Positions 1 to 13,610 are shown, counted from the stretch's first letter. The stretch is DNA of 64,000 bases from Cavia porcellus (GCF_034190915.1 NW_026947629.1:186001-250000), one strand, 5' to 3'. Notes: generated by a model not told the origin, from the letters alone. Program-made: numbers and translations.

Positions 1-57
1 TAGTGAATCTAATGTAACACACACCCATACAATGCACACCACCCCGTGATGTTTTTC

Positions 58-73
58 TCACTCCTACTAGTGA
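58..73 (+). other. Recurrent short dyad TCACT-6-AGTGA
   Basis: At each junction between standard monomers TCACT is followed after six bases (CCTACT) by AGTGA, a 5-bp inverted repeat that also contains an ACTAGT palindrome. The TCAC arm can alternatively pair with GTGA 8 bases upstream (monomer positions 46-49). The dyad recurs in most monomers. TAGCGA, CCTTCTAG and TAGTCA variants weaken or alter it. Whether it forms in vivo cannot be seen. Confidence 0.5.
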
Positions 74-554
74 ATCTAATGTAACACACACCCATACTAT
101 GCGCACCACCCCGTGAGGTATTTCTCACTCCTACTAGTGAATCTAATGTAACACACACCCATACAATGCGCACCACCCCTTGATGTTTTTCTCACTCCTA
201 CTAGTGAATCTAATGTAACACACACCCATACAATGTGCACCACCCCGTGATGTTTTTCTCACTCCTACTAGTGAATCTAATGTAACACACACCCATACCA
301 TGCGCACCACCCCGTGATGTTTTTCTCACTCCTACTAGTGAATCTAATGTAATACACACCCATACAATGCGCACCACCCCGTGATGTTTTTCTCACTCCT
401 ACTAGTGAATCTAATGTAACACACACCCATAAAATGCGCACCACCCCGTGATGTTTTTCTCACTCCTACTAGTGAATCTATGTAACACACACCCATACAA
501 TGCGCACCACCCCGTGATGTTTTTCTCACTCCTACTAGTGAATCTATGTAACAC

Positions 555-567
555 ACACCCATACATT
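555..567 (+). other. Rap1-like ACACCCATACATT, first of five
   Basis: Most monomers contain ACACCCATACA followed by AT at positions 21-33. A few read ACACCCATACATT instead: here and at 11,447, 12,181, 20,808 and 25,832. This matches the core of the budding-yeast Rap1 consensus, ACACCCRYACAYM, except at the last base. The resemblance is sequence-level only. The host is unknown and nothing here shows binding. Confidence 0.35.
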
Positions 568-668
568 GCGCACCACCCCGTGATGTTTTTCTCACTCCTA
601 CTAGTGAATGTAATGTAACACACACCCATACAATGCGCACCACCCCGTGATGTTTTTCTCACTCCTAC

Positions 669-1178
669 TAGCGATTGTAATGTAACACACACCCATACAA
701 TGCGCACCACCCCGTGATGTTTTTCTCACTCCTACTAGTGAATCTAATGTACGACACAACCATACAATGCGCACCACCCCGTGATGTTTTTCTCACTCCT
801 ACTAGTGAATCTAATGTAACACACACCCATACAATGCGCACCACCCCGTGATGTTTTTCTGACTCCTACTAGTGAATCTAATGTAACACACACCCGTACA
901 ATGCGCACCACCCCGTGATGTTTTTCTCACTCCTACTAGTGAATCTAATGTAACACACACCCATACAATGCGCACCACCCCGTGATGTTTTTCTCACTCC
1001 TACTGGTGAATCTATGTAACACACACCCATACAATGCGCACCACCCCGTGATGTTTTTCTCACTCCTACTGGTGAATCTAATGTAACACACACCCATACA
1101 ATGCGCACCACCCCGTGATGTTTTTCTCACTCCTACTAGTGAATCTAATGTAACACACACCCATACAATGGGCACCAC
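669..1178 (+). repeat. TAGCGATTG module, first of four copies
   Basis: A monomer beginning TAGCGATTG starts at 669 and recurs at 2,875, 4,814 and 6,419, the last three each followed closely by two 66-bp CTATG monomers. The lags are 2,206, 1,939 and 1,605 bp, close to 33, 29 and 24 monomers less a few single-base deletions. The shared rare variants indicate descent from one block, copied by unequal exchange. The left edge of this first copy and its length are approximate, because the CTATG units here lie at about 478-560 and 1,010. Confidence 0.6.
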
Positions 1179-4100
1179 CCCGTGATGTTTTTCTCACTCC
1201 TACTAGTGAATCTAATGTAACACACACCCATACAATGCGCACCACCGGGTGATGTTTTTCTCACTCCTACTAGTGAATTTAATGTAACACACACCCATAC
1301 AATGCGCACCACCCCGTGATGTTTTTCTCACTCCTACTATTGAATCTAATGTAACACACACCCATACAATGCGCACCACCACGTGATGTTTTTCTCACTC
1401 CTACTAGTGAATCTAATGTAACACACACCCATACAATGCGTACCACCCCGTGATGTTTTTCTCACTCCTACTAGTGAATGTAATGTAACACACACCCATA
1501 CAATGCGCACCACCCCGTGATGTTTTCTCACTCCTACTAGTGAATGTAATGTAACACACACCCATACAATGCGCACCACCCCGTGATGTTTTTCTCACTC
1601 CTACTAGTGAATGTAATGTAACACACACCCATACAATGCGCACCACCCCGTGATGTTTTTCTCACTCCTACTAGTGAATCTAATGTAACACACACCCATA
1701 CAATGCGCACCACTGCGTGATGTTTTACTCACTCCTACTAGTGAATTTAATGTAACACACACCCATACAATGCGCACCACCCCGTGATGTTTTTCTCACT
1801 CCTACTAGTGAATCTAATGTAACACACACCCATACAATGCGCACCACCCCGTGATGTTTTTCTCACTCCTACTAGTGAATCTAATGTAACACACACCCAT
1901 ACAATGCGTACCACCCCGTGATGTTTTTCTCACTCCTACTAGTGAATGTAATGTAACACACACCCATACAATGCGCACCACCCCGTGATGTTTTCTCACT
2001 CCTACTAGTGAATGTAATGTAACACACACCCATACAATGCGCACCACCCCGTGATGTTTTCTCACTCCTACTAGTGAATGTAATGTAACACACACCCATA
2101 CAATGCGCACCACCCCGTGATGTTTTCTCACTCCTACTAGTGAATGTAATGTAACACACACCCATACAATGCGCAGCACCCCGTGATGTTTTTCTCACTC
2201 CTACTAGTGAATCTAATGTAACACACACCCATACAATGCGCACCACCCCGTGATGTTTTGCTCACTCCTACTAGTGAATGTAATGTAACACACACCCATA
2301 CAATGCGCACCACCCCGTGATGTTTTTCTCACTCCTACTAGTGAATCTAATGTAACACACACCCATACAATGCGCACCACCCCGTGATGTTTTTGTCACT
2401 CCTACTAGTGAATCTAATGTAACACACACCCATACAATGCGCACCACCCCGTGATGTTTTTCTCACTCCTACTAGTGAATCTAATGTAACACACACCCAT
2501 ACAATGCGCACCACCCCGTGAGGTATTTCTCACTCCTACTAGTGAATCTAATGTAACACACACCCATACAATGCGCACCACCACTTGATTTTTTTCTCAC
2601 TCCTACTAGTGAATCTAATGTAACACACACCCATACAATGCGCACCACCCCGTGATGTTTTCCTCACTCCTACTAGCGAATCTAATGTAACACACACCCA
2701 TACAATGCGCACCACCCTGTGATGTTTTTCTCACTCCTACTAGCGAATCTAATGTAACACACACCCATACAATGCGCACCACCCCGTGATGTTTTTCTCA
2801 CTCCTACTAGCGAATCTAATGTAACACACACCCATACAATGCGCACCACCCCGTGATGTTTTTCTCACTCCTACTAGCGATTGTAATGTAACACACACCC
2901 ATACAATGCGCACCACCCCGTGATGGTTTTCTCACTCCTACTAGTGAATCTATGTAACACACACCCATACAATGCGCACCACCCCGTGATGTTTTTCTCA
3001 CTCCTACTAGTGAATCTATGTAACACACACCCATACAATGCGCACCACCCCGTGATGTTTTTCTCACTCCTACTAGTGAATCTAATGTAACACACACCCA
3101 TACAATGCGCACCACCCCGTGATGTTTTTCTCACTCCCACTAGTGAATCTAATGTAACACACACCCATACAATGCGCACCACCCCGTGATGTTTTTCTCA
3201 CTCCCACTAATGAATCTAATGTAACACACACCATACAATGCGCACCACCCCGTGATGTTTTTCTCACTCCCACTAGTGAATCTAATGTAACACACACCCA
3301 TACAATGCGCACCACCCCGTGATGTTTTTCTCACTCCCACTAGTGAATCTAATGTAACACACACCCATACAATGCGCACCACCCCGTGATGTTTTTCTCA
3401 CTCCCACTAGTGAATCTAATGTAACACACACCCATACAATGCGCACCACCCCGTGATGTTTTTCTCACTCCCACTAGTGAATCTAATGTATCACACACCC
3501 ATACAATGCGCACCACCCCGTGATGTTTTTCTCACTCCTACTAGTGAATCTAATGTAACACACACCCATACAATGCGCACCACCCCGTGATGTTTTTCTC
3601 ACTCCTACTAGTAAATGTAATGTAACACACACCCATACAATGCGCACCACCCCGTGATGTTTTCTCACTCCTACTAGTGAATGTAACGTAACACACACCC
3701 ATACAATGCGCACCACCCCGTGATGTTTTTCTCACTCCTACTAGTGAATGTAACGTAACACACACCCATACAATGCGCACCACCCCGTGATGTTTTTCTC
3801 ACTCCTACTAGTGAATGTAATGTAACACACACCCATACAATGCGCACCACCCCGTGATGTTTTTCTCACTCCTACTAGTGAATGTAATGTAACACACACC
3901 CATACAATGCGCACCACCCCTTGATGTTTTTCTCACTCCTACTAGTGAATGTAATGTAACACACACCCATACAATGCGCACCACCCCGTGATGTTTTTCT
4001 CACTCCCACTAGTGAATGTAATGTAACACACACCCATACAATGCGCACCACCCCGTGATGTTTTTCTCACTCCCACTAGTGAATCTAATGTAACACACAC

Positions 4101-4299
4101 CCATACAATGCGCACCACCCCGTGATGTTTTTCTCACTCCCACTAGTGAATCTAATGTAACACACACCCATACAATGCGCACCACACCGTGATGTTTTTC
4201 TCACTCCCACTAGTGAATCTAATGTAACACACACCCATACAATGCGCACCACCCCGTGATGTTTTTCTCACTCCCACTAGTGAATCTAATGTAACACAC

Positions 4300-5220
4300 A
4301 CCCATACAATGCGCACCACCCCGTGATGTTTTTCTCACTCCCACTAGTGAATCTAATGTAACACACACCCATACAGTGCGCACCACCCCGTGATGTTGTT
4401 CTCACTCCCACTAGTGAATCTAATGTAACACACACCCATACAGTGTGCACCACCCCGTGATGTTGTTCTCACTCCCACTAGTGAATCTAATGTAACACAC
4501 ACCCATACAGTGCGCACCACCCCGTGATGTTTTTCTCACTCCCACTAGTGAATCTAATGTAACACACACCCATACAATGCGCACCACCCCGTGATGTTTT
4601 TGTCACTCCCACTAGCGAATCTAATGTAACACACACCCATACAATGCGCACCACCCCGTGATGTTTTTCTCACTCCTACTAGCGAATCTAATGTAACACA
4701 CACCCATACAATGCGCACCACCCCGTGATGTTTTTCTCACTCCTACTAGCGAATCTAATGTAACACACACCCATACAATGCGCACCACCCCGTGATGTTT
4801 TTCTCACTCCTACTAGCGATTGTAATGTAACACACACCCATACAATGCGCACCACCCCGTGATGTTTTTCTCACTCCTACTAGTGAATCTAATGTAACAC
4901 ACAACCATACAATGCACACCACCCCGTGATGTTTTTCTCACTCCTACTAGTGAATCTATGTAACACACACCCATACAATGCGCACCACCCCGTGATGTTT
5001 TTCTCACTCCTACTAGTGAATCTATGTAACACACACCCATACAATGCGCACCACCCCGTGATGTTTTTCTCACTCCTACTAGTGAATCTAATGTAACACA
5101 CACCCATACAATGCGCACCACCCCGTGATGTTTTGCTCACTCCTACTAGTGAATGTAATGTAACACACACCCATACAATGCGCACCACCCCGTGATGGTT
5201 TTCTCACATCTACTAGTGAA
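4300..5220 (+). repeat. 1,605-bp-lag duplication, copy 1
   Basis: The segment matches 5,905-6,825 at a constant lag of 1,605 bp. Shared rare markers include CAGTGYGCACC, GTTGTTCTC, TTTTTGTCACTCCCAC at 4,601 and 6,206, and the TAGCGATTG monomer at 4,814 and 6,419. One difference is TGTGCA here against TGCGCA in the other copy, a CpG transition. Edges are approximate. Confidence 0.8.
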
Positions 5221-5904
5221 TCTAATGTAACACACACCCATACAATGCGCACCACCCCGTGATGTTTTTCTCACTCCCACTAGTGAATCTAATGTAACAC
5301 AAACCCATACAATGCGCACCACCCCGTGATGTTTTTCTCACTCCCACTAGTGAATCTAATGTAACACACACCAATACAATGCGCACCACCCCGTGATGTT
5401 TTTCTCACTCCCACTAGTGAATGTAATGTAACACACACCCATACAATGCGCACCACCCCGTGATGTATTTCTCACTCCTACTAGTGAATCTAATGTAACA
5501 CACACCCATACAATGCGCACCACCCCGTGATGTTTTTCTCACTCCTACTAGTGAATGTAATGTAACACACACCCATACAATCCGCACCACCCCGTGATGT
5601 TTTCTCACTCCTACTAGTGAATGTAATGTAACACACACCCATACAATGCGCACCACCCCGTGATGTTTTTCTCACTCCTACTAGTGAATGTAATGTAACA
5701 CACACCCATACAATGCGCACCACCCCGTGATGTTTTTCTCACTCCTACTAGTGAATGTAATGTAACACACACCCATACAATGCGCACCACCCCGTGATGT
5801 TTTTCTCACTCCTACTAGTGAATGTAATGTAACACACACCCATACAATGCGCACCACCCCGTGATGTTTTTCTCACTCCCACTAGTGAATCTAATGTAAC
5901 ACAC

Positions 5905-6825
5905 ACCCATACAATGCGCACCAGCCCGTGATGTTTTTCTCACTCCCACTAGTGAATCTAATGTAACACACCCCCATACAATGCGCACCACCCCGTGATG
6001 TTATTCTCACTCCCACTAGTGAATCTAATGTAACACACACCCATACAGTGCGCACCACCCCGTGATGTTGTTCTCACTCCCACTAGTGAATCTAATGTAA
6101 CACACACCCATACAGTGCGCACCACCCCGTGATGTTTTTCTCACTCCCACTAGTGAATCTAATGTAACACACACCCATACAATGCGCACCACCCCGTGAT
6201 GTTTTTGTCACTCCCACTAGCGAATCTAATGTAACACACACCCATACAATGCGCACCACCCCGTGATGTTTTTCTCACTCCCACTAGCGAATCTAATGTA
6301 ACACACACCCATACAATGCGCACCACCCCGTGATGTTTTTCTCACTCCTACTAGCGAATCTAATGTAACACACACCCATACAATGCGCACCACCCCGTGA
6401 TGTTTTTCTCACTCCTACTAGCGATTGTAATGTAACACACACCCATACAATGCGCACCACCCCGTGATGTTTTTCTCACTCCTACTAGTGAATCTAATGT
6501 AACACACAACCATACAATGCGCACCACCCCGTGATGTTTTTCTCACTCCTACTAGTGAATCTATGTAACACACACCCATACAATGCGCACCACCCCGTGA
6601 TGTTTTTCTCACTCCTACTAGTGAATCTATGTAACACACACCCATACAATGCGCACCACCCCGTGATGTTTTTCTCACTCCTACTAGTGAATCTAATGTA
6701 ACACACACCCATACAATGCGCACCACCCCGTGATGTTTTGCTCACTCCTACTAGTGAATGTAATGTAACACACACCCATACAATGCGCACCACCCCGTGA
6801 TGTTTTTCTCACATCTACTAGTGAA
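5905..6825 (+). repeat. 1,605-bp-lag duplication, copy 2
   Basis: This is the second copy of the block at 4,300-5,220, sharing its rare markers in the same order, including the two 66-bp CTATG monomers and the following TTTTGCTCAC variant. About 700 bp of other satellite sequence lies between the copies, so this is either a 24-monomer duplication later patched by exchange or a partial higher-order repeat. Edges are approximate. Confidence 0.8.
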
Positions 6826-7829
6826 TCTAATGTAACACACACCCATACAATGCGCACCACCCCGTGATGTTTTTGTCACTCCTACTAGTGAATCTAATGT
6901 AACACACACCCATACAATGCGCACCACCCCGTGATGTTTTTCTCACTCCTACTAGTGAATCTATGTAACACACAGCCATACCATGCGCACCACCCCGTGA
7001 TGTTTTTCTCACTCCTACTAGTGAATCTATGTAACACACACCCATACAATGCGCACCACCCCGTGATGTTTTTCTCACTCCTACTAGTGAATCTAATGTA
7101 ACACACACCCATACCATGCGCACCACCCCGTGATGTTTTTCTCACTCCTACTAGTGAATCTAATGTAACACACACCCATACAATGCGCACCACCCCGTGA
7201 TGTTTTTCTCACTCCTACTAGTGAATCTAATGTAACACACACCCATACAATGCGCACCACCCCGTGATGTTTTTCTCACTCCTACTAGTGAATCTAATGT
7301 AACACACACCCATACAATGCGCACCACCCCGTGATGTTTTTCTCACTCCTACTAGTGAATGTAATGTAACACACACCCATACAATGCGCACCACCCCGTG
7401 ATGTTTTTCTCACTCCTACTAGTGAATGTAATGTAACACACACCCATACGATGCGCACCACCCCGTGATGTTTTTCTCACTCCTACTAGTGAATGTAATG
7501 TAACACACACCCATACGATGCGCACCACCCCGTGATGTTTTTCTCACTCCTACTAGTGAATCTAATGTAACACACACCCATACAATGCGCACCACCCCGT
7601 GATGTTTTTCTCACTCCTACTAGTGAATCTAATGTAACACACACCCATACAATGCGCACCACCCCGTGATGTTTTTCTCACTCCTACTAGTGAATCTAAT
7701 GTAACACACACCCATACAATGCGCACCACCCCGTGATGTTTTTCTCACTCCTACTAGTGAATCTAATATAACACACACCCATACAATGCGCACCACCCTG
7801 TGATGTTTTTCTCACTCCTATTAGTGAAT

Positions 7830-8428
7830 CTAATGTAACACAAACCCATACAATGCACACCACCCCGTGATGTTTTTCTCACTCCTAATAGTGAATCTAA
7901 TGTAACACACACCCATACAATGCGCAACAAACCGTGATGTTTTTCTCACTCCTACTAGCGAATCTATGTAACACACACCCATACAATGCGCACCACCCCG
8001 TGATGTTTTTCTCACTCCTACTAGTGAATCTATGTAACACACACCAATACAATGCGCACCACACCGTGATGTTTTTCTCACTCCTTCTAGTGAATCTATG
8101 TATCACACACCCATACAATGCGCACCACACCGTGATGTTTTTCTCACTCCTACTAGTGAATCTATGTATCACACACCCATACAATGCGCACCACCCCGTG
8201 ATGTTTTTCTCACTCCTACTAGTGAATGTAATGTAACACACACCCATACAATGCGCACCACCCCGTGATGTTTTTCTCACTCCTACTAGTGAATGTAATG
8301 TAACACACACCCAAACAATGCGCACCACCCCGTGATGTTTTTCTCACTCCTACTAGTGAATGTAATGTAACACACACCCATATAATGCGCACCACCCCGT
8401 GATGTTTTTCTCACTCCTACTAGTGAAT
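7830..8428 (+). repeat. 599-bp tandem duplication, copy 1
   Basis: The unit has nine monomers, four of them 66 bp, giving 599 bp instead of 603. Markers in order are CCTAATAG, GCGCAACAAACCG, CTATG units, ACACCAATAC, CCTTCTAG and CTATGTATC. The next 599 bp repeat it nearly identically, with differences near 7,842-7,855 and 7,887. Related blocks occur at about 11,036-11,468, 11,761-12,202, 12,705-13,137, 20,331-20,829 and 25,355-25,850. Confidence 0.88.
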
Positions 8429-9027
8429 CTAATGTAACACACAACCATACAATGCGCACCACCCCGTGATGTTTTTCTCACTCCTAATAGCGAATCTAAT
8501 GTAACACACACCCATACAATGCGCAACAAACCGTGATGTTTTTCTCACTCCTACTAGCGAATCTATGTAACACACACCCATACAATGCGCACCACCCCGT
8601 GATGTTTTTCTCACTCCTACTAGTGAATCTATGTAACACACACCAATACAATGCGCACCACACCGTGATGTTTTTCTCACTCCTTCTAGTGAATCTATGT
8701 ATCACACACCCATACAATGCGCACCACACCGTGATGTTTTTCTCACTCCTACTAGTGAATCTATGTATCACACACCCATACAATGCGCACCACCCCGTGA
8801 TGTTTTTCTCACTCCTACTAGTGAATGTAATGTAACACACACCCATACAATGCGCACCACCCCGTGATGTTTTTCTCACTCCTACTAGTGAATGTAATGT
8901 AACACACACCCAAACAATGCGCACCACCCCGTGATGTTTTTCTCACTCCTACTAGTGAATGTAATGTAACACACACCCATATAATGCGCACCACCCCGTG
9001 ATGTTTTTCTCACTCCTACTAGTGAAT
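8429..9027 (+). repeat. 599-bp tandem duplication, copy 2
   Basis: This is a near-identical direct copy of the preceding 599 bp. It carries AATAGCGAAT where copy 1 has AATAGTGAAT, and lacks copy 1's GCACACC CpG-transition variant. The closeness of the copies suggests a recent event or local gene conversion. Confidence 0.88.
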
Positions 9028-11102
9028 CTAATGTAACACACAACCATACAATGCGCACCACCCCGTGATGTTTTTCTCACTCCTACTAGTGAATGTAATG
9101 TAACACACACCCATACAATGCGCACCACCCTGTGATGTTTTTCTCACTCCTACTAGTGAATCTAATGTAACACACACCCATACAATGCGCACCACCCCGT
9201 GATGTTTTTCTCACTCCTATTAGTGAATCTAATGTAACACACACCCATACAATGCGCACCACCCCGTGATGTTTTTCTCACTCCTATTAGTGAATCTAAT
9301 ATAACTCACACCCATACAATGCGCACCACCCCGTGATGTTTTTCTCACTCCTAATAGTGAATCTAATGTAACACACAGCCATACAATGCGCACCACCCCG
9401 TGATGTTTTTCTCACTCCTACTAGCGAATCTAATGTAACACATACCCATACAATGCGCACCACCCCGTGATGTTTTTCCTCACTCCTACTAGCGAATCTA
9501 TGTAACACAAACCCATACAATGCGCACCACCCCGTGATGTTTTTCTCACTCCTACTAGTGAATCTATGTAACACACACCCATACAATGCGCACCATACCG
9601 TGATGTTTTTCTCACTCCTACTAGTGAATCTATGTATCACACACCCATACAATGCACACCACCCCGTGATGTTTTTCTCACTCCTGCTAGTGAATGTAAT
9701 GTAACACACACCGATACAATGCGCACCACCCCGTGATGTTTTTCTCACTCCTACTAGTGAATGTAATGTAACACACACCCATACAATGCGCACCACCCCG
9801 TGATGTTTTTCTCACTCCTACTAGTGAATGTAATGTAACACACACCCATACAATGCGCACCACCCCGTGATGTTTTTCTCACTCCTACTAGTGAATGTAA
9901 TGTAACACACACCCATACAATGCGCACCACCCCGTGATGTTTTTCTCACTCCTACTAGTGAATGTAATGTAACACACACCCATACAATGCGCACCACCCC
10001 GTGATGTTTTTCTCACTCCTACTAGTGAATGTAATGTAACACACACCCATACAATGCGCACCACCCCGTGATGTTTTTCTCACTCCTACTAGTGAATGTA
10101 ATGTAAAACACACCCATACAATGCGCACCACACCGTGATGTTTTCTCACTCCTACTAGTGAATGTAATGTAACACACACCCATACAATGCGCACCACCCC
10201 GTGATGTTTTTCTCACTCCTACTAGTGAATGTAATGTAACACACACCCATACAATGCGCACCACCCCGTGATGTTTTTCTCACTCCTACTAGTGAATCTA
10301 ATGTAACACACACCCATACAAAGCGCACCACCCCGTGATGTTTTTCTCACTCCTACTAGTGAATGTAATGTAACACACACCCATACAATGCGCACCAAAA
10401 CCGTGATGTTTTTCTCACTCCTACTAGTGAATCTAATGTAACACACAACCATGCAATGCGCACCACCCCGTGATGTATTTCTCACTCCTACTAGTGAATC
10501 TAATGTAACACACACGCATGCAATGCGCACCACCCCGTGATGTATTTCTCACTCCTACTAGTGAATCTAATGTAACACACACCCATGCAATGCGCACCAC
10601 CCCGTGATGTTTTTCTCACTCCTACTAGTGAATGTAATGTAACACACACCCATACGATGCGCACCACCCCGTGATGTTTTTCTCACTCCTACTAGTGAAT
10701 CTAATGTAACACACACCCATACAATGCGCACCACCCCGTGATGTTTTTCTCACTCCTACTAGTGAATCTAATGTAACACACACCCATACAATGCGCACCA
10801 CCCCGTGATGTTTTTCTCACTCCTACTAGTGAATCTAATGTAACACACACCCATACAATGCGCACCACCCCGTGATGTTTTTCTCACTCCTACTAGTGAA
10901 TCTAATGTAACACACACCCATACAATGCGCACCACCCCGTGATGTTTTTCTCACTCCTACTAGTGAATCTAATATAACACACACCCATACAATGCGCACC
11001 ACCCTGTGATGTTTTTCTCACTCCTATTAGTGAATCTAATGTAACACAAACCCATACAATGCACACCACCCCGTGATGTTTTTCTCACTCCTAATAGTGA
11101 AT
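9028..11102 (+). repeat. Gene-free satellite stretch
   Basis: Only satellite monomers are present. The stretch includes the first copy of the TTTTTCCTCAC module (9,296-9,796), then a run of G-type monomers (about 9.8-10.3 kb) with one 66-bp unit. Monomers with CCATGCAATG and GTATTTCTC follow at 10.4-10.6 kb. A similar order is seen near 18.8-19.9 kb and 24.2-24.9 kb. Confidence 0.9.
9296..9796 (+). repeat. TTTTTCCTCAC module, first of eight copies
   Basis: This module of about 501 bp contains the rare variants ATATAACTCAC, CACAGCC, ACATACCC, a 68-bp unit with TTTTTCCTCAC, ACAAACCC, GCACCATACCG, CTATGTATC and CCTGCTAG in a fixed order. Full or partial copies lie at 14,242-14,742, 14,884-15,277 (partial), 16,585-17,085, 17,227-17,620 (partial), 18,258-18,758, about 21,466-21,965 (one monomer missing) and 26,489-26,989. 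The conserved order shows that multi-monomer blocks, not single monomers, are the copied unit. Confidence 0.85.
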
Positions 11103-11836
11103 CTAATGTAACACACACCCATACAATGCGCAACACCCCGTGATGTTTTTCTCACTCCTACTAGCGAATCTATGTAACACACACCCATACAATGCGCACC
11201 ACCCCGTGATGTTTTTCTCACTCCTACTAGTGAATCTATGTAACACACACCAATACAATGCGCACCACACCGTGATGTTTTTCTCACTCCTACTAGTGAA
11301 TCTATGTATCACACACCCATACAATGCGCACCACCCCGTGATGTTTTTCTCACTCCTACTAGTGAATGTAATGTAACACACACCCATACAATGCGCACCA
11401 CCCCGTGATGTTTTTCTCACTCCTACTAGTGAATCCAATGTAACACACACCCATACATTGCGCACCACCCCGTGATGTTTTTCTCACTCCTACTAGTGAA
11501 TCTAATGTGACACACACCCATACAATGCGCACCACCCCGTGATGTTTTTCTCACTCCTACTAGTGAATGTAATGTAACACACACCCATACAATGCGCACC
11601 ACCCCGTGATGTTTTTCTCACTCCTACTAGTGAATGTAATGTAACACACACCCATACAATGCGCACCACCCCGTGATGTTTTTCTCACTCCTACTAGTGA
11701 ATGTAATGTAACACACACCCAAACAATGCGAACCACCCCGTGATGTTTTTCTCACTCCTACTAGTGAATGTAATGTAACACACAGCCATACAATGCGCAC
11801 CACCCCGTGATGTTTTTCTCACTCCTATTAGTGAAT
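11103..11836 (+). repeat. 734-bp tandem duplication, copy 1
   Basis: Eleven monomers, three of them 66 bp, make a 734-bp unit repeated directly at 11,837. Shared rare markers are GCGCAACACC, ACACCAATAC, GAATCCAATG followed by CATACATTGCG, ATGTGACAC, and AAACAATGCGAACC at 11,721 and 12,455. The CATACATT monomer gives an ACACCCATACATT sequence at 11,447. Confidence 0.87.
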
Positions 11837-12570
11837 CTAATGTAACACACACCCATACAATGCGCAACACCCCGTGATGTTTTTCTCACTCCTACTAGCG
11901 AATCTATGTAACACACACCCATACAATGCGCACCACCCCGTGATGTTTTTCTCACTCCTACTAGTGAATCTATGTAACACACACCAATACAATGCGCACC
12001 ACACCGTGATGTTTTTCTCACTCCTACTAGTGAATCTATGTATCACACACCCATACAATGCGCACCACCCCGTGATGTTTTTCTCACTCCTACTAGTGAA
12101 TGTAATGTAACACACACCCATACAATGCGCACCACCCCGTGATGTTTTTCTCACTCCTACTAGTGAATCCAATGTAACACACACCCATACATTGCGCACC
12201 ACCCCGTGATGTTTTTCTCACTCCTACTAGTGAATCTAATGTGACACACACCCATACAATGCGCACCACCCCGTGATGTTTTTCTCACTCCTACTAGTGA
12301 ATGTAATGTAACACACACCCATACAATGCGCACCACCCCGTGATGTTTTTCTCACTCCTACTAGTGAATGTAATGTAACACACACCCATACAATGCGCAC
12401 CACCCCGTGATGTTTTTCTCACTCCTACTAGTGAATGTAATGTAACACACACCCAAACAATGCGAACCACCCCGTGATGTTTTTCTCACTCCTACTAGTG
12501 AATGTAATGTAACACACACCCATACAATGCGCACCACCCCGTGATGTTTTTCTCACTCCTACTAGTGAAT
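11837..12570 (+). repeat. 734-bp tandem duplication, copy 2
   Basis: This is the second copy of the 734-bp unit, with the same rare variants in the same order, including ACACCCATACATT at 12,181. It is followed by a further partial, rearranged copy of the module at about 12,705-13,137 in which one CTATG monomer is missing. Confidence 0.87.
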
Positions 12571-13610
12571 CTAATGTAACACACAACCATACAATGCGCA
12601 CCACCCCGTGATGTTTTTCTCACTCCTACTAGTGAATGTAATGTAACACACACCCATACAATGCGCACCACCCTGTGATGTTTTTCTCACTCCTACTAGT
12701 GAATCTAATGTAACACACAGCCATACAATGCGCACCACCCCGTGATGTTTTTCTCACTCCTATTAGTGAATCTAATGTAACACACACCCATACAATGCGC
12801 ACCACTCCGTGATGTTTTTCTCACTCCTACTAGTGAATCTATGTAACACACACCAATACAATGCGCACCACACCGTGATGTTTTTCTCACTCCTTCTAGT
12901 GAATCTATGTATCAGACACCCATACAATGCGCACCACACCGTGATGTTTTTCTCACTCCTACTAGTGAATCTATGTATCACACACCCATACAATGCGCAC
13001 CACCCCGTGATGTTTTTCTCACTCCTACTAGTGAATGTAATGTAACACACACCCATACAATGCGCACCACCCCGTGATGTTTTTCTCACTCCTACTAGTG
13101 AATGTAATGTAACACACACCCATACAATGCGCACCACCCCGTGATGTTTTTCTCACTCCTACTAGTGAATGTAATGTAACACACACCCAAACAATAGCAC
13201 CACCCCGTGATGTTTTTCTCACTCCTACTAGTGAATGTAATGTAACACACACCCATATAATGCGCACCACCCCGTGATGTTTTTCTCACTCCTACTAGTG
13301 AATCTAATGTAACACACAACCATACAATGCGCACCACCCCGTGATGTTTTTCTCACTCCTACTAGTGAATGTAATGTAACACACACCCATACAATGCGCA
13401 CCACCCTGTGATGTTTTTCTCACTCCTACTAGTGAATCTAATGTAACACACACCCATACAATGCGCACCACCCCGTGATGTTTTTCTCACTCCTATTAGT
13501 GAATCTAATGTAACACACACCCATACAATGCGCACCACCCCGTGATGTTTTTCTCACTCCGACTATTGAATCTAATGTAACACAAAACCATACAATGCGC
13601 ACCACCCCGT
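12571..13610 (+). repeat. Gene-free satellite stretch
   Basis: Only monomers are present. The stretch contains another copy of the CCTTCTAG / CTATGTATC module (12,705-13,137). It also contains a small internal deletion (AAACAATAGCACC near 13,190) that removes part of the TGCGCA site. Confidence 0.9.

Larger units (their letters stand above)
1..7829 (+). repeat. Left zone: short-range duplications
   Basis: There is no gene here, only satellite monomers. Local variant blocks include G-type monomers at about 1.5-2.3 kb with a run of 66-bp units (T run shortened), and CTCCCAC in place of CTCCTAC in clusters between about 3.1 and 6.3 kb. AGTGCGC and GTTGTTCTC variants occur near 4.4 and 6.0 kb. 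The rare GAGGTATTTCTC variant occurs at 115 and 2,520 in similar context, suggesting a lag of about 2.4 kb. No diverged dimer is present. Confidence 0.95.

Noticed and set aside
38..57. CENP-B box
   Set aside because: The minus strand has CGGGG but not the TTCG half at the required distance (NTTCGNNNNANNCGGGN), so only a partial chance match exists.
7897..8328. Minus-strand open reading frames of 60-166 codons (cysteine-containing 22-residue repeats) throughout the window
   Set aside because: They are translations of consecutive 66-bp satellite units. The same DNA gives similar frames in other phases, the ends fall wherever a 67-bp unit shifts the frame, and nothing outside the repeat is encoded.
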